This document shows positions 44,678-53,042 of a DNA stretch of 64,000 nucleotides, one piece after another. The notes beneath the pieces are model-generated. The model worked only from the letters and a program-made list of their open reading frames with translations, was not told the DNA's origin and made no database searches. Numbering within the stretch: the first letter of the stretch is position 1; every line of letters starts with the position of its first letter. The stretch spans positions 79,152 through 143,151 of the forward strand of contig JAQWQD010000024.1 in NCBI GenBank assembly GCA_029244985.1, given 5' to 3'. This DNA is from Gammaproteobacteria bacterium (lineage in GTDB: Bacteria; Pseudomonadota; Gammaproteobacteria; Pseudomonadales; Pseudohongiellaceae). The position numbers were made by a program, and so were the translations under genes.

Positions 44678-46189
44678 TTAAATGGGGTCAAAATTTTCCC
44701 GCTTGGCCAACCATCTAGAGCCCAATATCGCATAGGAAAGATTTACAGCGAGCCCATATAGACCTGGATGAAAGCCCCAAACTTTGCCTGCGACTACAAA
44801 ACTAAATGGTCCAAACGCTAAAGTAAGTGCAATTATGATGCCTAATACAAGTCCGATTAGAACTGGCCCAGTGCGCAACCCCGACCAATGAATCCCCAAC
44901 ATAAATGCTGGTGCGAGTTGAACAAGCAAATCGAACTTGCGATCAAGCAACCCAATTAAAGACGTTTGTTCTTTTAGTAAAATTGCTAAAAGACTCAGAA
45001 GGCCCACGACTATCCAGGAACAACGTTTACCTAGACGAGTCAATTCCTGTTCTGATGCATTGGGCCTAATATGAACCCCATAGATATCCTTAATAAACAT
45101 AGATGAAACCGAGAGCATGGCAGAATCAGCTGTCGACATTAAAGCAGCCAGGACTGCACTAAAAATAAGCACCACAAGCGCGTAGCCAAATAAGGATTGT
45201 TCTTGGACGATACGCAATATACTTGAAAGCGCCTGATCTGTGGCCGCCCCTTCAAGGCCTGGGATATAGGCCAGAGCATAAATACCGATAATTACTGCAA
45301 TAAGTGCAGTAATAAAAGGCATGAACGCCATCACCGCAAAGCTCTGTCTTAAACCTTGTGTTGTTCTTGCTGAATAAATCCGCTGGATAAACTGCGGATA
45401 AAGCGCCCCTCCTATTCCAACCAAGAATATATAGCTCAGCCACTCTCTAAGCATGGAAGAGTTTGGTCTCTCCAATTTATCTAAATCAGAAGCCTGTGCA
45501 ATTGTTTCCGTGGCAATCGAAAGCGGACCAAATTGGTTTATCACGAGAAGTAGTAACACAAAGAATCCTACAAACAATACTGAACCCTGAATAACATCTG
45601 TCCATGCTATTGCTCGCAGACCGCCAAGCGTTCCGTATATGACCATGATCAATGCCAGTGATATAACACCGTAGTTGTAAGCAATATCTCCAGCTGGACC
45701 TGCCAGCCCTTGTAAGGCTCGACCCATAGTCATGAGTTGTGCAAGTAGGTAGTTGCTTAACGCTACTATCATGACAATGGATGAAATGGTTGCGAGAAAG
45801 CGCGAGTGAAAACGGTCTTTTAAATAATCAACTGGCGTGACGTAATTTCGACTCCGCGCAAGTGTCTGCAACTTAAACGCATAAGTACGCATAAATACAA
45901 TAATAGCTAACATGTAATGAACACTAATTAGCCATGGGAAGCCCAAACGATAACTAGCACCAGTCACACCAAATACGGTGTTGCCGCTGTATTGAGTAGC
46001 ATAAAGGGTAAGAAACAAAACAAAAAAACTGAAGCCTCTGCCTGCGAGGTAGAAATCTTGAAGAGAATCTTCCTTACGAGCTTTACGACCTAACCAACCC
46101 AACAGAAGCAACGAACAAAGGTAAGCAGAAAAAAACAACCACGCGCCAAAACCAAATGGCAGCAAATTACTCACCCGACTTTCTCGCAT
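44678..46189 (-). CDS. Sodium:solute symporter (SSS family), second copy
   Basis: This 503-residue protein has about thirteen helices and the SSS pattern LQDFYLAGRGFSFFVLFLTLYATQYSGNTVFG, plus YGTLGGLRAIAWTDVIQGSVLF and VLAALMSTADSAMLSVSSMFIKDIY. It differs clearly from the transporter at 33170. The 78-residue gene upstream overlaps its start by 19 bases, a common arrangement of a small helper plus transporter. The substrate is unknown. The cox-type cluster is transcribed just ahead, so the imported compound may be related to it. Confidence 0.9.
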   Translation of the reverse strand: MRESRVSNLLPFGFGAWLFFSAYLCSLLLLGWLGRKARKEDSLQDFYLAGRGFSFFVLFLTLYATQYSGNTVFGVTGASYRLGFPWLISVHYMLAIIVFMRTYAFKLQTLARSRNYVTPVDYLKDRFHSRFLATISSIVMIVALSNYLLAQLMTMGRALQGLAGPAGDIAYNYGVISLALIMVIYGTLGGLRAIAWTDVIQGSVLFVGFFVLLLLVINQFGPLSIATETIAQASDLDKLERPNSSMLREWLSYIFLVGIGGALYPQFIQRIYSARTTQGLRQSFAVMAFMPFITALIAVIIGIYALAYIPGLEGAATDQALSSILRIVQEQSLFGYALVVLIFSAVLAALMSTADSAMLSVSSMFIKDIYGVHIRPNASEQELTRLGKRCSWIVVGLLSLLAILLKEQTSLIGLLDRKFDLLVQLAPAFMLGIHWSGLRTGPVLIGLVLGIIIALTLAFGPFSFVVAGKVWGFHPGLYGLAVNLSYAILGSRWLAKRENFDPI

Positions 46190-46407
46190 GCTGACTCAGC
46201 ATTCTGCAGGCAGAGCATTGCGGTAAACACCGATGTTAGGAAAAGCACTCCAAGACTAGCCAGAGCCCAAAGGGGGAAACCGTAAAACTGACGCGCGTCA
46301 TTCTCAGGCCAATACCAAGGAATAACTAGCACTAACAGAAACAGATAAATGACCGTGATAAAAGTACGATTTAGTGTTTTATGCTTAAAAGAACTAGACA
46401 TGGTCAA
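46171..46407 (-). CDS. Small membrane partner of the symporter (DUF3311-like)
   Basis: The 78-residue protein has two hydrophobic helices (VIYLFLLVLVIPWYWPEN and GFPLWALASLGVLFLTSVFTAML). The pattern IPWYWP...FYGFPLWALAS recalls the DUF3311 family of small proteins paired with SSS transporters. The start is a TTG at 46407, set by GGAG at 46416-46419 eight bases away. The ATG two codons later has no such site in range. It overlaps the transporter by 19 bases. Confidence 0.7.
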   Translation of the reverse strand: MTMSSSFKHKTLNRTFITVIYLFLLVLVIPWYWPENDARQFYGFPLWALASLGVLFLTSVFTAMLCLQNAESACEKVG

Positions 46408-46557
46408 ATTATGAACTCCACATTAAGTTAATTAATCCTCAAATATAAATGGCATAAAAATTTTTGCTGCGTTTATCTAAATCTTTCTGATTGCTATTAT
46501 ACTGCTCGGCACCCTGCGAGTTCTGTTATAAAGTTGCGAAAAATTCAAGGAAATAAA

Positions 46558-47751
46558 TCAGGCACTGAGTAGAAAGTTTCGCTCAATGATGGGCTTACTC
46601 AGTACTTCTGCCAGGTCTATTAAGCTGCTCAGATTATGGGATGACCTAAACTCATCAACATAGGGTAACATCGTCTTAATCCCCTTTGCCTTTGGCGCGA
46701 AGCCTTCATACCGGAGCAGAGGATTTAGCCAGATTAATTGTTGCGAAGATTTAGAAAGTCGATCCATTTCCTTCTGCAGCCCATCACCTTCTTCTCGATC
46801 AAGGCCATCAGTTATTAGAATGCATACCGCGCCCTGAGACATCACTCTCCGTGACCAAAAAGTATTAAATTGCTTTAGGCAGGAACCGATTCGCGTACCA
46901 CCGGACCAGTCCTGCACTGAGTCTGAAGACCTATCCAACGCTATATCTACATCTCGATGTTTTAAGTGGCGCGACACATTAGTTAAACGAGTCCCAAACA
47001 CGAAACTATGCACGCGATCCCTGTCATTAGTAATAGCATGCATGAAATGCAAAAACATTCTACTGTACTGGCTCATAGACCCCGATACATCGCAAAGCAT
47101 TACTAAGGGAGGATGGCGGCGTTTCTGTTTTTTAAATTTCAATGGAATGGTATCAGGAGCTCGCAATGCGGCACGCAAGCTTGAGCGCATATCCACTTTT
47201 TTCTTGGTCTCGCTACGCTGGAATCGTCGCGTGTTCACTTCCATTATCGGAAGTCGGAGATTTTTGATAGCCAACTTCGCCGCCGCAATTTCTTGAGTCG
47301 ACATCTCCTCAAAATCTTTCTTCTGCAACACTTCCTTATCTGAGAAAGTGAAAGTGGCATCGAATTCAATCTCTTTAGGCTCATCGTTAGCTTCAGCTTT
47401 CTTATCTGCGGGAGACATGGCCTCGCTAAGCCTCCGGCTCATTTCCTGCAAGTCTTCCTGCTCTACGCGCACAGTTGGCAACATAGCTCCCATCATCCGC
47501 TCCATCATATGAGGATTTCGCCAAAAAATATGGAAGGCTTGGTCAAATAGTTCTCTTTGATCATTGCGATTGACGAATAACGCAAATAGCGACCAATAAA
47601 GGTCTTGCTGTGAACCGATACCCACCAGCTCGACAGCAGTAATTGCATCCAGTACTTTGCCAGGGCCTACAGGCAAACCAGCAGAGCGCAACAAGCGCGC
47701 GAAATACATTATGTTTTCTGCTATGCGTCCTTCAATAGGTTCTTGATACAT
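46558..47751 (-). CDS. coxE: CoxE-like VWA-domain protein
   Basis: The 397-residue protein has a VWA domain with the metal-ion-dependent site DVSGSM (in VMLCDVSGSMSQYSRM). Its N-terminal part matches CoxE: ENIMYFARLLRSAGLPVGPGKVLDAI. With the MoxR-type ATPase it forms a chaperone pair thought to insert metal or sulfur into the molybdenum enzyme. The start ATG shares one base with the stop of coxD. It is the last gene of the cluster. Confidence 0.85.
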   Translation of the reverse strand: MYQEPIEGRIAENIMYFARLLRSAGLPVGPGKVLDAITAVELVGIGSQQDLYWSLFALFVNRNDQRELFDQAFHIFWRNPHMMERMMGAMLPTVRVEQEDLQEMSRRLSEAMSPADKKAEANDEPKEIEFDATFTFSDKEVLQKKDFEEMSTQEIAAAKLAIKNLRLPIMEVNTRRFQRSETKKKVDMRSSLRAALRAPDTIPLKFKKQKRRHPPLVMLCDVSGSMSQYSRMFLHFMHAITNDRDRVHSFVFGTRLTNVSRHLKHRDVDIALDRSSDSVQDWSGGTRIGSCLKQFNTFWSRRVMSQGAVCILITDGLDREEGDGLQKEMDRLSKSSQQLIWLNPLLRYEGFAPKAKGIKTMLPYVDEFRSSHNLSSLIDLAEVLSKPIIERNFLLSA

Positions 47752-48668
47752 TAAGAAGCTTCAGCGAGTTCCATTTTGACTTGTTCGAGTATCTGAGCGG
47801 CTTCGCTGCCTCGAATCTTGGCAATGTCATCTTGGTACTTTAGGAGGGTACCAATAGTGTTATCGATAGCTTCACTGTCCAATGCAACTTTATCCAGTTG
47901 GGTTAAAGCTTCTGCCCAATCAAGAGTTTCTGCTACCCCGGGGGATTTAAATAAATCTTGATTACGCAGCTTCTGCACAAACCCCACCACTTGTTTACTC
48001 AATTGCTTGTCGATGCCCGGCAGCCGGACAGCAACAATTTCGAGCTCTCTTTCGGCACTGGGATAGTCTACCCAATGGTAGAGACAGCGACGCTTGAGTG
48101 CATCGTGAATTTCTCGGGTACGGTTTGAAGTAATAATCACAATCGGCGGCTCTTCCGCTATCACGGTTCCAATCTCTGGAATAGTGATTTGAAAATCTGA
48201 AAGCACCTCTAACAGATAAGCTTCAAAGGCTTCATCAGTGCGATCCAGCTCATCAATAAGCAATATCGACGGACCAGAAACATCTGGTTTAAGCGCCTGC
48301 AACAAAGGTCTCTCTATTAGAAAGTTTTTAGAAAAAACATCTGTACCCAGGTTATCTTTATCCACGCCTCCAGCAACTTCAGCCAACCTAATTTCAATCA
48401 TCTGCCTAGAATAGTTCCACTCGTACACAGCAGAAGCAACGTCTAATCCCTCATAACACTGCAAACGCACTAATTTCCGATCCAGCGCCGTGGACAATAC
48501 TTTTGCGATTTCAGTTTTCCCAACACCAGCCTCTCCTTCAAGAAAGAGAGGTTTTCCCATTTTCAATGCCAGGAATAAGGTTGTCGCAAGTGAGCGGTCG
48601 GCGATGTAATCCGACCCTGCGAGCAGAGATAAGGTAGCTTCTATATTAGCGGGTAGCTCGGCACTCAT
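47751..48668 (-). CDS. coxD: CoxD-like MoxR AAA+ ATPase
   Basis: The 305-residue protein has Walker A (EGEAGVGKTE, about residues 44-53), Walker B (ILLIDELDR) and a sensor region (PIVIITSNRTREIHDALKRRC), as in MoxR-type ATPases. CoxD in carboxydotrophs helps form the CuSMo cluster, while in other hosts it matures related hydroxylases. The ATG at 48668 lies four bases past the coxM stop. A GTG at 48695 would overlap coxM by 23 bases. Confidence 0.85.
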   Translation of the reverse strand: MSAELPANIEATLSLLAGSDYIADRSLATTLFLALKMGKPLFLEGEAGVGKTEIAKVLSTALDRKLVRLQCYEGLDVASAVYEWNYSRQMIEIRLAEVAGGVDKDNLGTDVFSKNFLIERPLLQALKPDVSGPSILLIDELDRTDEAFEAYLLEVLSDFQITIPEIGTVIAEEPPIVIITSNRTREIHDALKRRCLYHWVDYPSAERELEIVAVRLPGIDKQLSKQVVGFVQKLRNQDLFKSPGVAETLDWAEALTQLDKVALDSEAIDNTIGTLLKYQDDIAKIRGSEAAQILEQVKMELAEAS

Positions 48669-48672
48669 TTGC

Positions 48673-49467
48673 TTACGCACAAGCTTCAACTGCACGCTTG
48701 GTCATTACCTTTACTAGGTGTGCACGGTACTCTGCGCTAGCATGAATATCTGCATTCATTTTTTCTATAGGCAATTCAACGGAATCAATCACATCTGCTG
48801 TAAAAGTCTTATTTAGAGCTTCTTCAAGACGCATACCACGGTGCGCACAAGCGGTCGCCCCAGTGACCCCTACCCGAACTCCATCTATGAATTTGACTAG
48901 AAAGACACCGACAATAGCATAGCGTGAAGCCGGGTTTTCAAACTTCATGTAGGCAGCCGTCCCTGCTTTAGGAAATGACACCGAAACAATCACTTCATCT
49001 TCAGCCAGTGCTGTCTCAAACATACCGATGAAAAATTCGTCGCCCGAGATATCCCGCTTGTTAGTTGTGACTGTCGCTCCCAAAGCAATCACGGCAGCTG
49101 GATAATCTGCGGCTGGATCATTATTGGCAATTGACCCACCAATGGTGCCACGATTGCGTACTGCAGGATCTCCGATGTTGCCCGCAAGTTTAGCTAAGGC
49201 TGGAATTGCAGCTTGCACCTCACTAGAAGCAGCAACTGCTGCATGGGAAGTCATAGCCCCAATTGTCACAGTCTCTCCATCAACACTAATGCCCACTAGC
49301 TCGCCTACTCCAGCTAGATCGATAAGGTCGCTAGGACTTGCTAATCGATGCTTCATAGTCGGCAACATAGTTTGTCCACCAGCGACGAATTTCCCGTCTT
49401 CCGATTTTTGCATAGCTTCAACTGCATCAGCGACACTGCTCACTTTTTGATAAGAAAAATTGTACAT
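48673..49467 (-). CDS. coxM: Molybdenum hydroxylase FAD subunit (CoxM-like)
   Basis: The 264-residue protein has the FAD-binding pattern AGGQTMLPTMKHRLASPSDLIDL and TIGGSIANNDPAADYPAAVIALGA, as in CoxM and the FAD subunits of xanthine-dehydrogenase-family enzymes. It carries electrons from the iron-sulfur subunit to an acceptor. It follows the large subunit by 23 bases and precedes coxD. Confidence 0.9.
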   Translation of the reverse strand: MYNFSYQKVSSVADAVEAMQKSEDGKFVAGGQTMLPTMKHRLASPSDLIDLAGVGELVGISVDGETVTIGAMTSHAAVAASSEVQAAIPALAKLAGNIGDPAVRNRGTIGGSIANNDPAADYPAAVIALGATVTTNKRDISGDEFFIGMFETALAEDEVIVSVSFPKAGTAAYMKFENPASRYAIVGVFLVKFIDGVRVGVTGATACAHRGMRLEEALNKTFTADVIDSVELPIEKMNADIHASAEYRAHLVKVMTKRAVEACA

Positions 49468-49490
49468 TCTTTATCTCTCCTTAATTCTAT

Positions 49491-51842
49491 TTACGCTGCT
49501 GATTGAGCGGCTCGCCAAACAGCTTCTGGTGTCGCCGGCATATCAATGTGTTTAACTCCCAATGCGTTAGAGATCGCATTTATTACTGCCGGTGGGGCGC
49601 CAATAGCACCCGCCTCTCCGCATCCTTTAACCCCCAAAGGGTTATGCGGAGGATTAGTCGGTGCGTAATCTACATCGAAGCTCGGAACATTATCAGCTCG
49701 AGGCATTGCGTAATCCATATAAGATGCGGTAATTAATTGACCATCATCATCGTACTGACAACCCTCTAAAAGAGCCTGACCAACACCATGAACAATACCG
49801 CCATGGACCTGACCTTCAACAATCATTGGATTAATGAGTTTTCCAAAGTCATCCACTGCAGAGTACTTAACAATTTCTACCTCTCCTGTTTCCGGATCTA
49901 CTTCTACCTCACAGACATGGGTGCCCGCCGGAAACGAAAAATTGAGCGGATCAAAGAACGCGTTTTCATCGAAACCCGGCTCCAATCCTTCTGGATAGGA
50001 ATGTGGAACGTACGCATTGAATGCGACTTCAGCAATGTTCATTGCCTTATCGGTGCCGGCCACTGTAAAGTCGCCGTCGACGAATTCAATGTCACCTTCC
50101 GCCGCTTCTAAAGCATGGGCTGCGATTTTTTTACCTTTCTCAATTAACTTCTCGCAAGCTTTTGCAATAGCGACACCACCAACTGCGAGAGATCTGGAAC
50201 CGTAAGTTCCCATCCCAAATTGAGTTTTAGCAGTATCGCCGTGAATGACTTCGATATTCTCTATTGGCACACCCAGTTGCTCCGTAACTAGCTGCGCAAA
50301 GGTGGTTTCGTGACCTTGCCCATGCGAGTGCGTGCCGGTAAAAACTTGCACATTCCCAGTTGGATTGAAGCGCACTTGTGCACTCTCCCAAAGCCCAACG
50401 CCCGCGCCTAATTGTCCTACGGCTGCGGAGGGCGCAATCCCGCAGGCTTCAACATAAGAGGAAAGCCCAATTCCACGAAGCATGCCACGAGATTTTGCCT
50501 CTTCTGCCCTCCCCGTAAAGCCATCGTAATCTGCCAACTGCAAAGCTTTCTCTAAAGCGGCTGGGTAATCTCCAGAGTCATAGCACTGAACTACAGGAGT
50601 CTGGTAGGGAAACGCATCAACTGGAATAAAATTACGGCGTCGAATCTCAGCCGGATCCAAGCCCATGTCTTCCGCACAAACATCCACTAAGCGCTCTAAT
50701 AAATAAGTTGCCTCAGGCCGGCCTGCACCGCGTGCAGCATCAACTGGTGCAGTATTAGTAAACACGGCTTTCACTTCAGAATAGATCAGTGGCGTAGTGT
50801 ATTGTCCCGCCAGCAGGAATGCATAAAGATAACTCGGCACCATCGTTGAAAATGTGGACAAATAAGCACCAAGATTGGCTGTCGTGTTAACCCGCATCGC
50901 GAGAAATTTCCCTTGATCATCTAGAGCCATTTCTGCGGTTGCGACATGATCTCTGCCATGGGCGTCAGCCAGAAAGGCTTCCGTCCGATCAGAAGTCCAT
51001 TTAACCGGTCTATTCAACTTGCGACACGCCCAACCAACGACCAATTCTTCAGCATAAACAAATATTTTAACGCCAAAACCGCCGCCAACATCTGGCCCAA
51101 CAACGCGAAGCTTGTGCTCAGGTGCGAGTTGATTAAAAGCAGAAAGAATTAATCGATGTACATGAGGATTTTGGGTGGTGACATGTAGTGTGATCTCTTC
51201 AGTACCAGAATTATATTCTCCAGCAGCTGCACGAGGCTCCATTGGATTAGTAACCATGCGATTATTAATCAAATCCAGAGTAGATATTTTATGTGCAGTT
51301 TCAAACACAGCGTCGACTGCAGCTTTATCACCGAACGGCCAGTTATAACACATGTTATTTGGTGCTATGTCATGGATCTGTTGTTGGTTTTCTTCCGCTG
51401 CAGTTGCAGTCGATGCAACTGCAGGTAATACCTCATAATCAATACTAACTTTTTCTGCTGCATCTTTCGCTTGAGCAAGTGATTCCGCTATGACTACAGC
51501 GACATGATCACCGACATAATTTACTTTCCCCTGAGCCAAAGCCGGATGCAATGGAGCTCGATGGGGTTCGCCGTCATCACTTGTTACATTCACTCCACAG
51601 ATCAATGGAGCAATTCCATCTTCTGCAAGATCATCCCCTGTTAATACCGCTACAACACCATCAGAAGCTGAAGCAGCAGACGTGTCGATACTATTCAGGA
51701 TTGCATGAGCATAAGGCGAACGAACAAAGTACGCGTAAGTTTGGCCGACAACGTTTATATCATCGGTATAGTTACCTTTACCGGTAAGAAATCGATTATC
51801 TTCTTTGCGGCGCACACTTGCGCCAATACCATTCTCTGCCAT
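49491..51842 (-). CDS. Molybdopterin hydroxylase large subunit (CoxL-like, form II type)
   Basis: This 783-residue protein has the molybdopterin subunit pattern: N-terminal RRKEDNRFLTGKGNYTDDI, GPDVGGGFGVKIFVYAEE, and GVKGCGEAGAIGAPPAVINAI with the catalytic Glu. The active-site loop is DAARGAGRP (residues 368-376). True CO dehydrogenase (form I) has AYxCSFR with a copper-binding Cys, which is absent here. AARGAGR is nearer to the form II motif AYRGAGR. The protein is therefore a xanthine-dehydrogenase-family hydroxylase of unknown substrate, not a proven CO oxidiser. Confidence 0.9.
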   Translation of the reverse strand: MAENGIGASVRRKEDNRFLTGKGNYTDDINVVGQTYAYFVRSPYAHAILNSIDTSAASASDGVVAVLTGDDLAEDGIAPLICGVNVTSDDGEPHRAPLHPALAQGKVNYVGDHVAVVIAESLAQAKDAAEKVSIDYEVLPAVASTATAAEENQQQIHDIAPNNMCYNWPFGDKAAVDAVFETAHKISTLDLINNRMVTNPMEPRAAAGEYNSGTEEITLHVTTQNPHVHRLILSAFNQLAPEHKLRVVGPDVGGGFGVKIFVYAEELVVGWACRKLNRPVKWTSDRTEAFLADAHGRDHVATAEMALDDQGKFLAMRVNTTANLGAYLSTFSTMVPSYLYAFLLAGQYTTPLIYSEVKAVFTNTAPVDAARGAGRPEATYLLERLVDVCAEDMGLDPAEIRRRNFIPVDAFPYQTPVVQCYDSGDYPAALEKALQLADYDGFTGRAEEAKSRGMLRGIGLSSYVEACGIAPSAAVGQLGAGVGLWESAQVRFNPTGNVQVFTGTHSHGQGHETTFAQLVTEQLGVPIENIEVIHGDTAKTQFGMGTYGSRSLAVGGVAIAKACEKLIEKGKKIAAHALEAAEGDIEFVDGDFTVAGTDKAMNIAEVAFNAYVPHSYPEGLEPGFDENAFFDPLNFSFPAGTHVCEVEVDPETGEVEIVKYSAVDDFGKLINPMIVEGQVHGGIVHGVGQALLEGCQYDDDGQLITASYMDYAMPRADNVPSFDVDYAPTNPPHNPLGVKGCGEAGAIGAPPAVINAISNALGVKHIDMPATPEAVWRAAQSAA

Positions 51843-51846
51843 GTTG

Positions 51847-52317
51847 CTAGCCTCCCATATTCTTAGCGCCAGCCTGAACCGACTTCACAATATTGTGATA
51901 GCCAGTGCAGCGACAAATATTGCCTTCCAATTCCTTTCTCACTGTAGCCTCGTCAACGTCGCATCCGTTGCGATTGACTATATCGATAGCACTCATGACC
52001 ATTCCGGGCGTACAAAATCCACATTGTAGGCCGTGATTATCTTTGAACGCCTGTTGCATTGGATGTAAGTGACTACCAGTAGCCAATCCTTCAATGGTTA
52101 CTACCTCACAACCATCGGACTGAACCGCTAAAATAGTACATGATTTAACCGATACACCATCTACATGCACGACGCACGCGCCGCATTGACTGGTATCACA
52201 ACCGACATGGGTTCCTGTTAATCTTAAATTCTCCCTTAAGAACTGAACGAGCAGTGTTCGGTCTTCAACCTCTCCGCTCACAGACACACCGTTAATGTTC
52301 ATTGATATGGTTTGCAT
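51847..52317 (-). CDS. coxS: 2Fe-2S subunit of molybdenum hydroxylase (CoxS-like)
   Basis: The 156-residue protein has two iron-sulfur sites: [15 protein letters not shown] with a later SC (first cluster, plant-type), and CGFCTPGM plus NICRCTGY (second cluster). This is the standard CoxS pattern. It is four bases before the large subunit gene and opens the S-L-M-D-E run. The start ATG is 52317. The 237 bases upstream of it hold no gene. Confidence 0.9.
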   Translation of the reverse strand: MQTISMNINGVSVSGEVEDRTLLVQFLRENLRLTGTHVGCDTSQCGACVVHVDGVSVKSCTILAVQSDGCEVVTIEGLATGSHLHPMQQAFKDNHGLQCGFCTPGMVMSAIDIVNRNGCDVDEATVRKELEGNICRCTGYHNIVKSVQAGAKNMGG

Positions 52318-52554
52318 GGCCTAACTCCCTTCGTTTCTCTGGCACAATTTCAATTGGACAGTGCTTTGTTACTAATGAGCTTTTAAAGCTTGGTCAGGCA
52401 GTTTCAGAGATTGGCAGGCAGAGGTCAAGCAGTGCAGAGCAAGAATTGCCCAGATTGAACAAAATTTCTCAATGCCGAGTCAGAATAGATGAAAAATGCA
52501 CTGTGACGGCGAACTGTCAAAGGGGTCAGAGCGGACTACATGAAATCTTAGAAA

Positions 52555-53013
52555 CTAATCTGATGACTCTAGCGAGCCACTCAAAATATCTGTGAAATTC
52601 CCAAAGAAATCATCGGCCATTTTCTTTGCTGTACCGTCAATTAGTCGAGCACCGAGTTGAGCAAGCTTGCCACCTACGTTTGCTTGGACATTATAGGCAA
52701 GTATTGTTTCGCTTCCGTCTTCAGTTAGATCGACCTTAGCTGAGCCTTTGGCAAAACCAGCTACCCCACCCTGCCCTTCTCCTAGTATTGTGTAACCATT
52801 CGGAGCATTGATTTCACTGAGCTCCACCTGGAATTTGAACTTAGCTTTAACTGGACCAACTTTAGCAGTTAGTTTAGCTTCGAACTTGTTTTCTTCGATA
52901 GCGTCAAAGCTTTCGCAACCAGGCATTGCTTGTTTGAGTATTTCTGTATTGTTTAGTGCGGCCCAGACCGCATCTCGAGAAGCAGGGATTCGCTGTTCCG
53001 AAATCATTTCCAT
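52555..53013 (-). CDS. coxG: CoxG-like SRPBCC protein
   Basis: This 152-residue protein has the CoxG pattern: SEQRIPASRDAVWAALNNTEILKQAMPGCESF, KAKFKFQVELSE and GEGQGGVAGFAKGSAKVDL. A hydrophobic groove is expected, and CoxG proteins help attach or mature CO-dehydrogenase-like enzymes. The AAGG site precedes the ATG at 53013. It follows a gamma-glutamyltransferase-like gene by 29 bases, so the operon may begin upstream of the cox-type genes. Confidence 0.85.
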   Translation of the reverse strand: MEMISEQRIPASRDAVWAALNNTEILKQAMPGCESFDAIEENKFEAKLTAKVGPVKAKFKFQVELSEINAPNGYTILGEGQGGVAGFAKGSAKVDLTEDGSETILAYNVQANVGGKLAQLGARLIDGTAKKMADDFFGNFTDILSGSLESSD

Positions 53014-53042
53014 GGCTTACCTTTTCCTTATATCTTTCTAAT

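Noticed and set aside
49491..51842. True CO dehydrogenase (form I) annotation of the large subunit
   Set aside because: The AYxCSFR loop with its copper-binding Cys is absent; AARGAGR is found instead, so CO oxidation is not supported.
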